Shown here: positions 9,716 through 19,600 of the stretch, one piece after another
How positions within the stretch are numbered: position 1 is the first letter of the stretch
Layout of the letters: each line of letters begins with the position of its first letter
NCBI GenBank assembly: GCA_002794775.1
Contig: NBAY01000002.1
Location: 496,001-560,000, forward strand
Origin: Porodaedalea pini
Taxonomy: Eukaryota; Basidiomycota; Agaricomycetes; Hymenochaetales; Hymenochaetaceae
Direction of reading: 5' to 3'
Length of the DNA stretch: 64,000 nucleotides
Program-made: the position numbers and the translations under genes
The notes under the pieces: model-generated
The model's input: only the letters and a program-made list of their open reading frames with translations
Databases searched by the model: none
What the model was told of the DNA's origin: nothing

Positions 9716-10447
9716 GAGAATGAACCTAAGACCAATCAACGGAATCATGACGTGTGTTGCGGAAGTGGTACCCTTGCTCCTCGTCTCCGCTGACTCCATA
9801 CTCATCCATATCGTCTTCGTGAAACATCGGGGCGCTGTGCTGGCCTCTATTTGGTCGCCCCCCGATGGCCGTGACGAAGATCCCTGCACAAATTCTTGCT
9901 GGCGTTCGCTAGGTACGTTGGGTATCTTTCTCCTCTTCATAGGTCCCCATGATGCCGCCTCAGACTGATCATCGGAGGGAAGATTCATTTCGGAAACGCG
10001 GCGTTTGGTGTGCACATTCGGTTGCCCAACCTCATCAACATTAACCGATACAAGCCGGGAGGATCCTCTCGTAAGTTTATATGGATGGTTCGGATGCTTC
10101 GCCAGAAAAGCAGCAGCGCGAGTCTGCGGTATTTCATGAGGCGCTTGTGATGGCGTGGTTGAGTATAGTGGCGTATCTTGCTGGCTCTGCCTCACACGAA
10201 CGCGAGACTTGGGGAAGTCGACATGAAGATGGGGTCCTGATGACTTTTGCACCGTAGCGCGGTCGCGATGGATGTCGGTTGCCTTACCCTGCCTGGCAGG
10301 GAGAGGACGGTTCTCATGCTGATGGTGAAGGGATTCAATAGGAACGTTGGGTGCATCGAGTGAAAGCTGACGAGACGTGTATCGAGTGGTCACAGTGGGC
10401 GGGAGATGCGGCTGTACGATGTCGTCAGCTTCGTTGCGCTCTTTAGT
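9569..10447 (-). pseudogene. 3' part of cargo gene 1, severed by the chromovirus
   Basis: This frame continues cargo gene 1. On the far side of the retrotransposon the frame ends ...FMKALT, and here it resumes with KERNEADD once one copy of the 5-bp duplication is removed. It encodes a polar, basic, probably disordered tail with MKRRKIP-type nuclear-signal-like stretches. The first in-frame stop is at 9569, inside the repeat cluster, but a splice may end the protein earlier near 9730. In its present state this piece has no start of its own; the open frame entering it from the LTR is accidental. Confidence 0.7.
10443..10447 (+). repeat. 5-bp target duplication of the chromovirus, left
   Basis: TTAGT precedes the 5' LTR; the same five bases follow the 3' LTR at 16690-16694. 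Five bases is usual for Ty3/Gypsy integrases. Confidence 0.9.
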
Positions 10448-10860
10448 TGTTAGAACCTGAACTTTCACCTTTTCCTTTATTTTCCCTTTTACCATTTCCT
10501 TTATTATATTCGTCCTTTTCATTATATTTACCCATCTTACACAATCATTCCCACACTACCTTCATTTGTTCCATTCCCACTCGTTATGTAATGTTAGGTA
10601 ATATAGTCTCACGGTCGTCGCTATATAAGGTCTCAGGAATCGCATGAACTCCTTGTTCTGCTTTTCCTCTTACCTCCGCGACAACCTAGGTGAGACTTGT
10701 CCCCCTTGTATTAGTTTAGACTTGTATTAATCCTCTTACCTCCGCGACGACCTAGCCTGAGTAAGCGTGTCCCGAGTCTACGCTCGAGTATAGCACGTCC
10801 CAGACGACAGTCAGCCGAGGCCTGCCCAGTCCGAGTCGTCTCCCGGGCTCCCGCCTAACA
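10448..10860 (+). repeat. 5' LTR
   Basis: 413 bp, starting TGTTAGAACC and ending GCCTAACA. Holds a TATA box and the inferred transcript start. By eye it matches the 3' LTR at 16277-16689 throughout. Confidence 0.95.
10622..10665 (+). promoter_or_regulatory. LTR promoter: TATA box and likely transcript start
   Basis: TATATAAG lies at 10622. Thirty-three bases downstream, at 10655-10665, is GTTCTGCTTTT, the exact complement of the 11 bases just inside the LTR (10862-10872). In self-primed Tf1-type elements the first 11 nt of the RNA pair with the primer site, so the start is expected at 10655, a normal distance from TATA. Confidence 0.75.
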
Positions 10861-10861
10861 T

Positions 10862-10872
10862 AAAAGCAGAAC
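10862..10872 (+). promoter_or_regulatory. Primer-binding site, self-priming type
   Basis: AAAAGCAGAAC starts two bases after the LTR end. It does not begin with the TGG expected for tRNA priming, but it is perfectly complementary to 10655-10665 in the same LTR. Known precedent: Tf1 of fission yeast. Confidence 0.75.
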
Positions 10873-11570
10873 CTCACCCAGGCTCATCCCCAGCGTAAGT
10901 CGTCGCTGTCGACTCGCCTTCACTCGGTCTAGAGGAGCGCTCCCCTCGACGGACTTGACGTGTAAACCCCCTAAACGACAACCCTCAACCCTGCCCGGAC
11001 GTTTTCGGACGTTCGTGTATTACGTAAATATATCAACCGACATTTCCCAACCCTGGCTCTACGAATTAGCCTCTGGTGGAGCACGCACCTAACGTGGACG
11101 TGGGTAACAAGACGAGTCCAAACTTCGATGACAATCTCGTTTGTAATCTCACTCGGATCCTACCGCCTCGTCATCAACTTCGCTGACGAACCCGCTCAAC
11201 GTTGGCGTAACCCCGGATCGAACGCGCAACCGATCCCTGTCCCTCCGCCAACGTCAAGATAGATCTCACCGACGAACAGCAACGGGCCCTTCCTGCTTCA
11301 GCCCGTTGGGATCCAGACCGACCAGGCTACGTCGCGACCAATAATAGCGGCGTCACTCACGACATCTGGTGGAGTGAAATCCGGCGCAGCTGGTATTCAT
11401 CAGACGAACGAGGGAGGAGAGCAAGGTGGCCCCCAGCCGCTCCGTCGTCACCTGCACCGTCAACGTCTACGGTCAACCTACCACCGACCCCAGGTCCTTA
11501 CCGCGAAACCAACAGAGACCCCTCACCGCCGACTCCTCCAGAACCTTCGACACCCGCACCCGAACCCGCG

Positions 11571-12392
11571 ATGTCAGCAGAAGGTTTCAGCCAACAGCAA
11601 ATGGCGCAGATCGCGGCCATCGTTGCGAATGCCTTCGCCCATCAGGCGAACAATGCCCCAGCACCGGTCGTGGCCGCTAACCCCCCGACCCCCAACATAG
11701 ATGTCGCCCGGCCACGAGAATTCACTGGTGGCGACGATTACCTCGACTTCAGATGTGAAGTCCTCCTTTTTGTATCCGCAAATCCAAGTCGATACCCTAC
11801 GTCAGAGAGTAAGATTTATGTAGCTCTCTCCTACCTGAAGGGTGGTAATGCGGCAACGTGGGCACAGAACTACGTCGAGGAGTCGACAACGTCGGGGATC
11901 GTCACCTTCACCGACAGCTGGGAAAGATTCCAGGAACAACTCGACGCCTCGTTCGACGACCCGAATCGCAAGGAGAAAGCGCTGAAGGATTTCCGAGATA
12001 AGGTTCAGAAGGACCTAACCGCGGATGAGTTCTTCCAGAAGTTCGACGTGATAATTAAGCGCGCCGAGTTGAAAGACGACAGCGTCATCTGCGATCGCCT
12101 CAAGCGGGCGATGAACATCGAGGTGGTCCGTGGAGTGCTAAGGTCGACGCCAGTCCCAACGAAATACGAGGATTGGAAGAACAAGGCGATTGAAATAGAC
12201 CGCGGCGAACAGCAGATTCGCGCTATCCAACGAGGACGCGCCTTTCTTCCCCCTCCTCGCCTACCACAACAAGCGCCCCCAGCTCGCCGTCAGGTAGCGG
12301 CCCCTCACGTCGACAGACGCGATGCGACCGGCGTCACCTTTGGAGGCGCTGGTCAACCGATGGACGTCTCGATGAACGAGGCACAACGATGA
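11571..12392 (+). CDS. Chromovirus gag (capsid part)
   Basis: 273 residues with the features of a retrotransposon gag capsid: RPREFTGGDD, then alpha-helical blocks containing YLKGGNAATW and FDDPNRKEKA, and a DEFFQKFD segment. The gag family forms the particle that packages the RNA. The ATG at 11571 is the first in this frame, but the frame may be entered further upstream. The frame is stopped by TGA at 12390-12392, directly before the zinc knuckle. Confidence 0.8.
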   Translation: MSAEGFSQQQMAQIAAIVANAFAHQANNAPAPVVAANPPTPNIDVARPREFTGGDDYLDFRCEVLLFVSANPSRYPTSESKIYVALSYLKGGNAATWAQNYVEESTTSGIVTFTDSWERFQEQLDASFDDPNRKEKALKDFRDKVQKDLTADEFFQKFDVIIKRAELKDDSVICDRLKRAMNIEVVRGVLRSTPVPTKYEDWKNKAIEIDRGEQQIRAIQRGRAFLPPPRLPQQAPPARRQVAAPHVDRRDATGVTFGGAGQPMDVSMNEAQR

Positions 12393-12650
12393 CGTGCGTG
12401 CTGGATCTGTGGGGGGCTGGGCCACTTTAAAGACAAGTGCCCACAGGCGAAACCGATCATCCAGCGCATGCTGGAACTGATGGCGCCAGGCGAACGTCGT
12501 GTCCTCGCCGACAAGCTCGGAGCGATGAAGGAGTCGGCCTTCGAGGAAGTCGTAGACACTCGGAGGTCGACGGTGGAGGACTATGTGGAGGAAGAAGGCG
12601 ATAACGAAGAGGTCGTCGACTCGCAGGGTTTTGCGAATGGTCAGGCGTAG
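12393..12650 (+). pseudogene. Gag C-terminal zinc knuckle, separated by an in-frame TGA
   Basis: In the same frame as gag, right behind its TGA, comes CWICGGLGHFKDKC, a complete CCHC knuckle, then an acidic tail ending at TAG 12648. Without the TGA gag would be about 359 residues. The TGA lies in a CGATGACGT context, so a CGA to TGA change (C to T at CpG) would create it. Stop-codon readthrough is the alternative. Confidence 0.65.
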
Positions 12651-15600
12651 CCATCGGGGCGACTGACCGAGAAGAACAAGAGACTTCGAATCCGGATCCG
12701 CTAAAATATAACCAACCGTTTGTACAATATGTAGATGCGAACAACGTCGATGGTTTTCCCGATTACGAAGTCTCCACCGGTGTGAACAAGAATGAAGAGT
12801 GCGAACAACTGTTCATGAGAGGAACTGGCGGACGCCAGCTGGACCTTCTCCTGACCGTCGAGCATGAAATAGCTGGTGAGGCGAGAGAGGTAGATGCGCA
12901 TGCCCTTGTGGATTCGGGATGCACGGGATCCTGCATCGACGTCAGGTTCGTCGAGAGGTACGGGTTGGAAACGAAACGCTACATTCGACCCCTCGCGGTG
13001 CTCAACGCCGATGGCACGCACAATGAGGCCGGATTGATCGAGGAGTACGTTGATGTCAAACTCATGATCGGCCGTCATCAGGAGAAGATCGTCCTCGCAG
13101 TAACGTCCCTAGCGTCATCGAACATCTTCCTGGGGTACGACTGGCTTCGACGTCACAATCCGGAGGTCGACTGGAAAACGGGCTCGATCGAATTCACCCG
13201 CTGTCCAGAAGAATGTGCAATCGAGAGGGAGCCGGTGGAGGACCTAGGCGAGGTGAAGAAGGTGGTGGAGCAGATGAGGAGGGTGAGTGAGATGCGAATG
13301 GACAAGACGTCCTGGCCCACATACCTCAACGACTACGCCGACGTTTTCAGCAAAAAAGGTTTCGAGAAGCTGCCGGAACACCGACCCTGGGACCATGTCA
13401 TTGACTTGAAGCCCGACTTCAAACCGAGCGACTGTAAGATCTACCCGCTCACGCCGACTGAGCAGCAGTCACTCAAGGACTTCCTTGATGAGAACCTGAA
13501 GTCGGGTCGCATTCGACAGTCGATATCGCCCATGGCATCGCCCTTCTTCTTCATTAAGAAGGCCGACAAATCGCTACGCCCCATCCAGGATTACCGTAAG
13601 CTCAATGACGGTACGATCAAGAACAAGTATCCCCTCCCTCTCATTGACGAACTCGTCGACAAGGTCAAGAAAGCGAAATACATCACTAAGCTTGACCTTC
13701 GCTGGGGGTACTACAATATCCGGATCCGCGAGGGTGACGAATGGAAAGCAGCGTTTCGCACGAACATGGGCCTCTTCGAACCGACGGTCATGTTTTTTGG
13801 CCTTTGCAACGCGCCGGCCACGTTCCAGGCCTTTGTCAACCACATCTTTAAGGACCTAATCTATGCGAACTTGATCATCGTATACCTCGACAACATCCTG
13901 ATCCTCTCGGAAACCATTGAGGAGCATATCGACACATCGAGGCGCGTACTCCAGATCCTCCGAGAGAATGGCCTGTACCTGAAGCCGGAGAAGTGCGAGT
14001 TTGACGCCAAGGTCGTCAAATACCTCGGCCACATCATCGGCAATGGAGAGATCAGGGCTGACCCGGCAAAGACGGAGGCGATTGCGAACTGGCCAGTCCC
14101 ACGGAACCTCAAGGAGCTGCAACAGTTCCTCGGCATGGGAAACTGGCTGAGACGGTTTATTAAGGACTACAGCAAGGTGGTCCGACCGTTGACGTCGTTA
14201 ACGGGCAAGAAGGACTGGGTATGGGAGACCGAACAGCAGGAAGCGTTCGAGGAGCTGAGACGACGTCTCTGCTCACCTCCAGTCCTAGCCATTGCCAATG
14301 ACGAGGGCCCTTTCCGCGTAGAAGCGGACTCGTCGAACTTTGCGCTCGGTGGTGTGTTGTTGCAGAAGCAGGAAGGGAAGTGGAGGGTGATCGCCTACAG
14401 GTCAGAGGCACTTGAACCGGCGGAACGAAACTACGAGATCTACGACAAGGAGATGCTCGCGATCGTTTCGGCGCTCAAGGAGTGGCGGCAATACCTCCTT
14501 GGCGCTCGCCACAAAATTGAAATCTGGTCCGACCACGCCAACCTCACCTACTTCAGGTCAGCGCAGAAGCTGAGCTATCGTCAAGCTCGCTGGCGAACCG
14601 AACTCGAGGAATTCGACTTCCACCTCGAACACAAGTCGGGGAAGACAATGGGCAAGGCCGACTTGCTGTCACGCAAGGCGGGCTATGATCAGGGCAAGGA
14701 TGACAATGACGGCGTCGTGTTCATCAAGGAGAAATGGCTGAACCGTGGGGTGGTAAGGACGTCGCGTGATGAAATGTTGGAACGAGTGGGTGAGGCGCAG
14801 AGAGCGCAAGACGAGTCGGAGAGGCCGACGAATATGGTGAAGGTCGACGGGTTGTGGCGGATGAAAGGCAAGGTGTACGTGCCGTCGACGATGAAGGAAG
14901 CGGTATTGCGGGAGTACCACGACTCGACCCTGGCAGGACATCCTGGATCGTCGAAGACGGTCGAACTGGTACGTCGAGACTTCTGGTGGGCGTCAATGTT
15001 CTCCGATGTCCGAACATACGTCCGAGGATGCAACCGTTGCCAACGGACGAAAGCCTTAAGAACGTCGAGGTCGAGACCGCTTCATCCTAACGCGATCCCT
15101 GAAGGTCCCTGGGAGATCGTCACGGTCGACCTAATTGGAGAACTCCCGGACTCTAAGGGACACAATGCAATCTGCGTCTTTGTGGACAGATTCTCGAAAC
15201 AGATGCATGCCATCCCGACGACGACGAAACTGTCAGCAGAAGGCATGGCTCAGTTATACCGAGACCACGTCTTCCGCCTCCATGGCCTACCGAAGAAAAT
15301 CATCCACGACCGAGGCACACAGTTCGATGCGTCGATGATGAAGGAGCTATACAAACTCCTACACATCGAAGGCAACCCGTCAACGGCATACCACCCACAA
15401 ACGGACGGTCAGACGGAACGCGTCAATCAAGAGCTCGAACAGTACCTCCGGCTCTTCGTCGATCATCGGCAATCGGACTGGAAGGACTGGCTCCCCCTCG
15501 CAGAGTTCGCCTACAACAACCGCGAACATTCAGCGACAAGGATGTCACCCTTCTACGCAAACACCGGACGTCACCCTATGAGCTTCGACACCGTACGAAC

Positions 15601-16195
15601 TTCCTCTGCCAACATGTCGGCGGAAGAATTCGCCAAGCACATCAAGGAGACTCATCGCGTTGCTAAGGACAATCTAGTCAAGGCAGCAGAGGACATGAAA
15701 CGCTACCATGACCGGACAGCAGGAGCTTCGGTGGAGTACAAGGCTGGAGACAAAGTCTTCCTTGACGGGCGAAACATCAGTACGGACTCGCCGACGAAGA
15801 AACTCGCAGACAAATGGTACGGCCCCTTTGACATCGTCGACAAGGTAGGAGCGAGCGCGTACAAGCTCAAACTCCCGAAGCGATGGAAAAAGGTCCACCC
15901 TGTCTTCAACGAAGCCCTGTTGAAACCCGCCGTCGAACCGTCCTTTGAAAGCCAGAAGCAACCGCCGCCGCCGCCGCCAGACATCGTCGACAACGAGGAG
16001 GAATACGAACTCGAGGAAGTCTTAGACTCACGTCTGCACCGAGGGAAACTACAGTACCTTGTCAAGTGGGTCGGCTACAATGAACCTACTTGGCAGCCTG
16101 AGACGGACTTCGGCGAGAACGCGAAGGAGGCGATCGCTGAGTTCTACCTCAAACATCCCGGTGCACCTCGGAAACTCGACATCCCTCGTCAATGA
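12647..16195 (+). CDS. Chromovirus pol: protease, RT, RNase H, integrase, chromodomain
   Basis: The frame lies -1 relative to gag and is open across the gag stop, so a -1 shift is the likely mode of expression. Numbered from 12782, the domains are retropepsin with DSG near residue 42, RT at about 195-375, RNase H at about 515-630, a zinc-binding HHCC integrase N-domain at about 712-760, the integrase core at about 775-935 with its D, D and E (VDLIGE, HDRGTQF, ERVNQE), a GPY/F-like region and a chromodomain at about 1080-1130 (YLVKWVGY). Chromodomains steer integration to marked chromatin. The RT active site reads YLDN instead of YLDD. A proline run precedes the chromodomain. Confidence 0.93.
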   Translation, partial: VAIGATDREEQETSNPDPLKYNQPFVQYVDANNVDGFPDYEVSTGVNKNEECEQLFMRGTGGRQLDLLLTVEHEIAGEAREVDAHALVDSGCTGSCIDVRFVERYGLETKRYIRPLAVLNADGTHNEAGLIEEYVDVKLMIGRHQEKIVLAVTSLASSNIFLGYDWLRRHNPEVDWKTGSIEFTRCPEECAIEREPVEDLGEVKKVVEQMRRVSEMRMDKTSWPTYLNDYADVFSKKGFEKLPEHRPWDHVIDLKPDFKPSDCKIYPLTPTEQQSLKDFLDENLKSGRIRQSISPMASPFFFIKKADKSLRPIQDYRKLNDGTIKNKYPLPLIDELVDKVKKAKYITKLDLRWGYYNIRIREGDEWKAAFRTNMGLFEPTVMFFGLCNAPATFQAFVNHIFKDLIYANLIIVYLDNILILSETIEEHIDTSRRVLQILRENGLYLKPEKCEFDAKVVKYLGHIIGNGEIRADPAKTEAIANWPVPRNLKELQQFLGMGNWLRRFIKDYSKVVRPLTSLTGKKDWVWETEQQEAFEELRRRLCSPPVLAIANDEGPFRVEADSSNFALGGVLLQKQEGKWRVIAYRSEALEPAERNYEIYDKEMLAIVSALKEWRQYLLGARHKIEIWSDHANLTYFRSAQKLSYRQARWRTELEEFDFHLEHKSGKTMGKADLLSRKAGYDQGKDDNDGVVFIKEKWLNRGVVRTSRDEMLERVGEAQRAQDESERPTNMVKVDGLWRMKGKVYVPSTMKEAVLREYHDSTLAGHPGSSKTVELVRRDFWWASMFSDVRTYVRGCNRCQRTKALRTSRSRPLHPNAIPEGPWEIVTVDLIGELPDSKGHNAICVFVDRFSKQMHAIPTTTKLSAEGMAQLYRDHVFRLHGLPKKIIHDRGTQFDASMMKELYKLLHIEGNPSTAYHPQTDGQTERVNQELEQYLRLFVDHRQSDWKDWLPLAEFAYNNREHSATRMSPFYANTGRHPMSFDTVRTSSANMSAEEFAKHIKETHRVAKDNLVKAAEDMKRYHDRTAGASVEYKAGDKVFLDGRNISTDSPTKKLADKWYGPFDIVDKVGASAYKLKLPKRWKKVHPVFNEALLKPAVEPSFESQKQPPPPPPDIVDNEEEYELEEVLDSRLHRGKLQYLVKWVGYNEPTWQPETDFGENAKEAIAEFYLKHPGAPRKLDIPRQ

Positions 16196-16261
16196 CTCCG
16201 TCCGCTCTTCGTCGACACCGAGCCTGACGACCGCGATCATGGTTGGTCGGGACGCCCAACC

Positions 16262-16276
16262 TTGAAGGGGGGGTAA
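16262..16276 (+). promoter_or_regulatory. Polypurine tract
   Basis: TTGAAGGGGGGGTAA stands directly before the 3' LTR, as needed for second-strand priming. Confidence 0.7.
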
Positions 16277-16689
16277 TGTTAGAACCTGAACTTTCACCTT
16301 TTCCTTTATTTTCCCTTTTACCATTTCCTTTATTATATTCGTCCTTTTCATTATATTTACCCATCTTACACAATCATTCCCACACTACCTTCATTTGTTC
16401 CATTCCCACTCGTTATGTAATGTTAGGTAATATAGTCTCACGGTCGTCGCTATATAAGGTCTCAGGAATCGCATGAACTCCTTGTTCTGCTTTTCCTCTT
16501 ACCTCCGCGACAACCTAGGTGAGACTTGTCCCCCTTGTATTAGTTTAGACTTGTATTAATCCTCTTACCTCCGCGACGACCTAGCCTGAGTAAGCGTGTC
16601 CCGAGTCTACGCTCGAGTATAGCACGTCCCAGACGACAGTCAGCCGAGGCCTGCCCAGTCCGAGTCGTCTCCCGGGCTCCCGCCTAACA
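16277..16689 (+). repeat. 3' LTR
   Basis: 413 bp, matching the 5' LTR in length and, by eye, in sequence. Followed by TTAGT at 16690-16694. Confidence 0.95.
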
Positions 16690-19600
16690 TTAGTCAAGGC
16701 TTTCATGAATGCCGGCGAGTCTTTCATTGACAATATTGTCTCCAGATCACCGTCACGCATGACTAGTGGAATGTTGACCAACTCCTCCAGCTTTTTGTCT
16801 TCGAATTCTAAACGTACTTAAGTCAAATATTTGCAAATGATTACACAGTACTCACCCTTCGAAGCATCTACCACACGGACGACGTTAGGCGTATCATGAA
16901 AACCAGCTACACGACGATGATCAACTTCGATTAACTTGTCATTGATCCAGCGCACGTCTTCGCTTTTGAGGTTTTTGATAAAGTCAGGCTTCTTGGGCCC
17001 TGTTTCGAAGGGAATGTTCTCAGGCCAGACAAGGGCCATACGATGGTGGTAAAAATGGTCGGCGAAGTTAGTCCAACTGATACGATGCTTGCTAAACTGA
17101 AATGTTTTGTCGCCCCGCGATAGGCCACACTCGACTACAGAAGGATGAGTACATGAGTAGATGTATAAAAACAACAAAGGACCCACCCATCTCATTCGCA
17201 AGATGCAAACGGACGTTGGAACGGCTGAGGTCTTTGGAATGCTTCTCGCCCTCGTCGTGCTCCCAGATCAACTGGGGCCTTGCGAGCGTGACATCGCCGC
17301 CAGCCACCAGCTGCTCAGATAAACTACAATGGACAAGCGTGAGATGCAGGAAATCTAATCTAGCGAAAAGTGAAGCTCACCGAACAGCTGTTTCCACGCG
17401 CCATAAAAACCTCTCGTCCATTGTGGGAGATGACTTGAAAAAATGTGTTGCAACGGGAGTTGTGCCAAAGAAAAATGACGAGCCATTGCGATTCATGAGG
17501 GTGCAGGCTACAACACCGACAACGTGAAAGCCTAATCCACCCATGCGTGTCGCCTACGAGAACTCAGTATCCTTAAATTTTGTCGAATAGTTCATTTACT
17601 TACAGTTTTATTCATACTGTCAATAAGCGGCTGAATGGCTGACACAGGGTTCTTATGTTGCTCCATAGCCGCAAGCGACGTAGACTGTAAGTGAGAAATC
17701 TCCGCTTCAAAATGCGCACGGCGTTCGACTTCAGATGGAAGGGTATCGCAGACTTCCTTGTAAGCAGAACGCGTAAGACTAAATCTCTCTTGCGCATTGA
17801 CTGAAGTGTTTCATTGTCAGCTCGTCTTCGATCTACTGTGATAGACACTCACGCTTTTTGAAGTCATCATCATCTTCCCTCTGTTTGGCGTAGAGGCTTT
17901 GGAACGCATTCCATGAATTTTCACCCCGATACTCCTTTCCAACCCCAAGTTTGGTTCTTACATAGGTCCAGAGCCGGCCAAGACCAACATCGTCCTCAGC
18001 TTCGATCTCCACGATGCCTCGTGTCAAATCATCAATGAGCCCATCCAGACTCGCCTGTATTCTTTGAGGAAGTCGCCCACGTTTCGTGCTCGGCGTTTTT
18101 TCTTTCGAGTTGCTATTGCTGACTCGAACATACTGGGATGCGTTAATCTGCTTTCTGTTGTCTTTCGTTTTATTACGAGCGACCGAGTTCGTGCAGCCAT
18201 GACCTACATTAGAGTTAGATATCGCCGAGCTATACACTTATGAAAACTTACCTTTCTTGAGACGTGCATTGGGAGTGCGGGCCTCGCCATCGATTTCAGG
18301 AAGGGCTTCAGCCTCAAGTGCGTAATCCTCCTCGGCGTCCTCTTTTTCATCCGATGAAGAGCGGCCCCTGTGTCGCGCCCTAGCTTTAGATCGGGTTGTA
18401 GAATAGTCTGAACCAGAGCTGTCGTTAGTCTGGCCGACAATATCGCTGACCTCATCCTGAGCGAACTCGCCATCAGCCCCGTCCTCGTTGTTCAAGCCGT
18501 TGTCCTCGTCCTCATCGGACCTGCCATTAGCCCCGCCCTCGTTGCTAAAGCCGTTGTCCTCGTCATCATCGGACTCGCCATTAGCGCCGTCTTCGTCGTC
18601 CAAGCCGTTGTCCTCGTCCTCATCGGACTCGCCGTTAGCCCCATCCTCGTTGTCCATGTCGCTGTCCTCATCCCGAGAGAACTCGTCATTGACCCCGTCC
18701 CCGTTGTCCATATCGTACCGACTAAAGTCGCCATTGCCGCCGCCATCGGGATCATCCTGGTACTCGTGTTCTTCGTGGGGGTCAGACTCGACAAAGGTCG
18801 CCGGATAATATGTCAACAACTCCTCAGCCGTGAACTTCGTAAGCCTCAGTACCATGCATTGACACCAAGATCCTAGCGGGATCCCCACGTATCGCCCATT
18901 ATCATCGTAATAATGCGGTGCGAGTTGGAGCAATTCCTTCCGGTGCTTGCAGTGTCTGAGGGCTATTGCCTGCGTCTCGTTGGGACTGATGTATGTCACG
19001 CCAGGCGGAACAACTTCGTTCGGATCGACATAGTCGTCCATCAGCGGGAGCTTCTTCCTCTCGACACGATCAAGGCTTATAGGAAGCGGCCGTGGCTTCT
19101 CGGCTTTCAATGGTACGGACTTAGCGTAGTCAGGCTGGACGTGTCTGACGAAAAAACGGGGATAGTAATGAAAGACCAACTTGAGCCTATCAATTGATTT
19201 GCTGACTTCGTCCTTGTCATGGTGCAGATGTACGAGCACCTCCGTCAACTTCATGCCATGAAAGCTTCCGTCCCCATAGTAATAACGCCCTGCAAGTCTC
19301 ATCAGCTCCTTCCGATTTCTACACCCCCTAATTCTCATAAGTTCTGCCTCCGAAGGACCGACATATGTCCAATACGGTTTCTGATCTTCGCCCTGGCCGG
19401 TAGGCGTGTCAGACGGGTCATTCTGGCCGGTAGGAGACTTTTCCAAGTCGACTTTGCCGCGCTGCTTCAAAAAAAAGCCAGGGTAATAAGCGAGTAGAGA
19501 CTCAAGGTCTACGAAGCCCTCGTCCTTTCCTAGAAAGTCATCCTTCGTATAACCGACGTAATGGCCATACTTGTTAAAACACTGTGCAAAATCGGCCCTG

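Larger units (their letters stand above)
10448..16689 (+). mobile_element. Ty3/Gypsy chromovirus (Tf1/sushi-like), complete
   Basis: It is flanked by two 413-bp LTRs that begin TGTTAG and end CTAACA and appear identical, and by TTAGT duplications. Internal order is gag, protease, RT, RNase H, integrase, chromodomain, which marks a chromovirus. An 11-nt self-priming signal (see promoter and primer entries) places it near the Tf1/sushi group. It lies sense on plus, inside an exon of minus-strand cargo gene 1. Matching LTRs imply a recent insertion. Two flaws may cripple it: an in-frame TGA before the gag zinc knuckle, and YLDN in place of YxDD in the RT. Confidence 0.95.

Noticed and set aside
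9569..10522. A 317-codon gene starting inside the LTR
   Set aside because: The first residues are LTR read backwards. The frame becomes real only after 10447, where it continues cargo gene 1.
13574..15338. Many antisense and shifted frames of 60-115 codons inside pol
   Set aside because: Shadows of the GC-rich pol frame, without domains.
18488..18808. Plus-strand frame of serine-rich repeats
   Set aside because: Antisense of the acidic repeat of cargo gene 1, whose minus frame is longer and has splice support.
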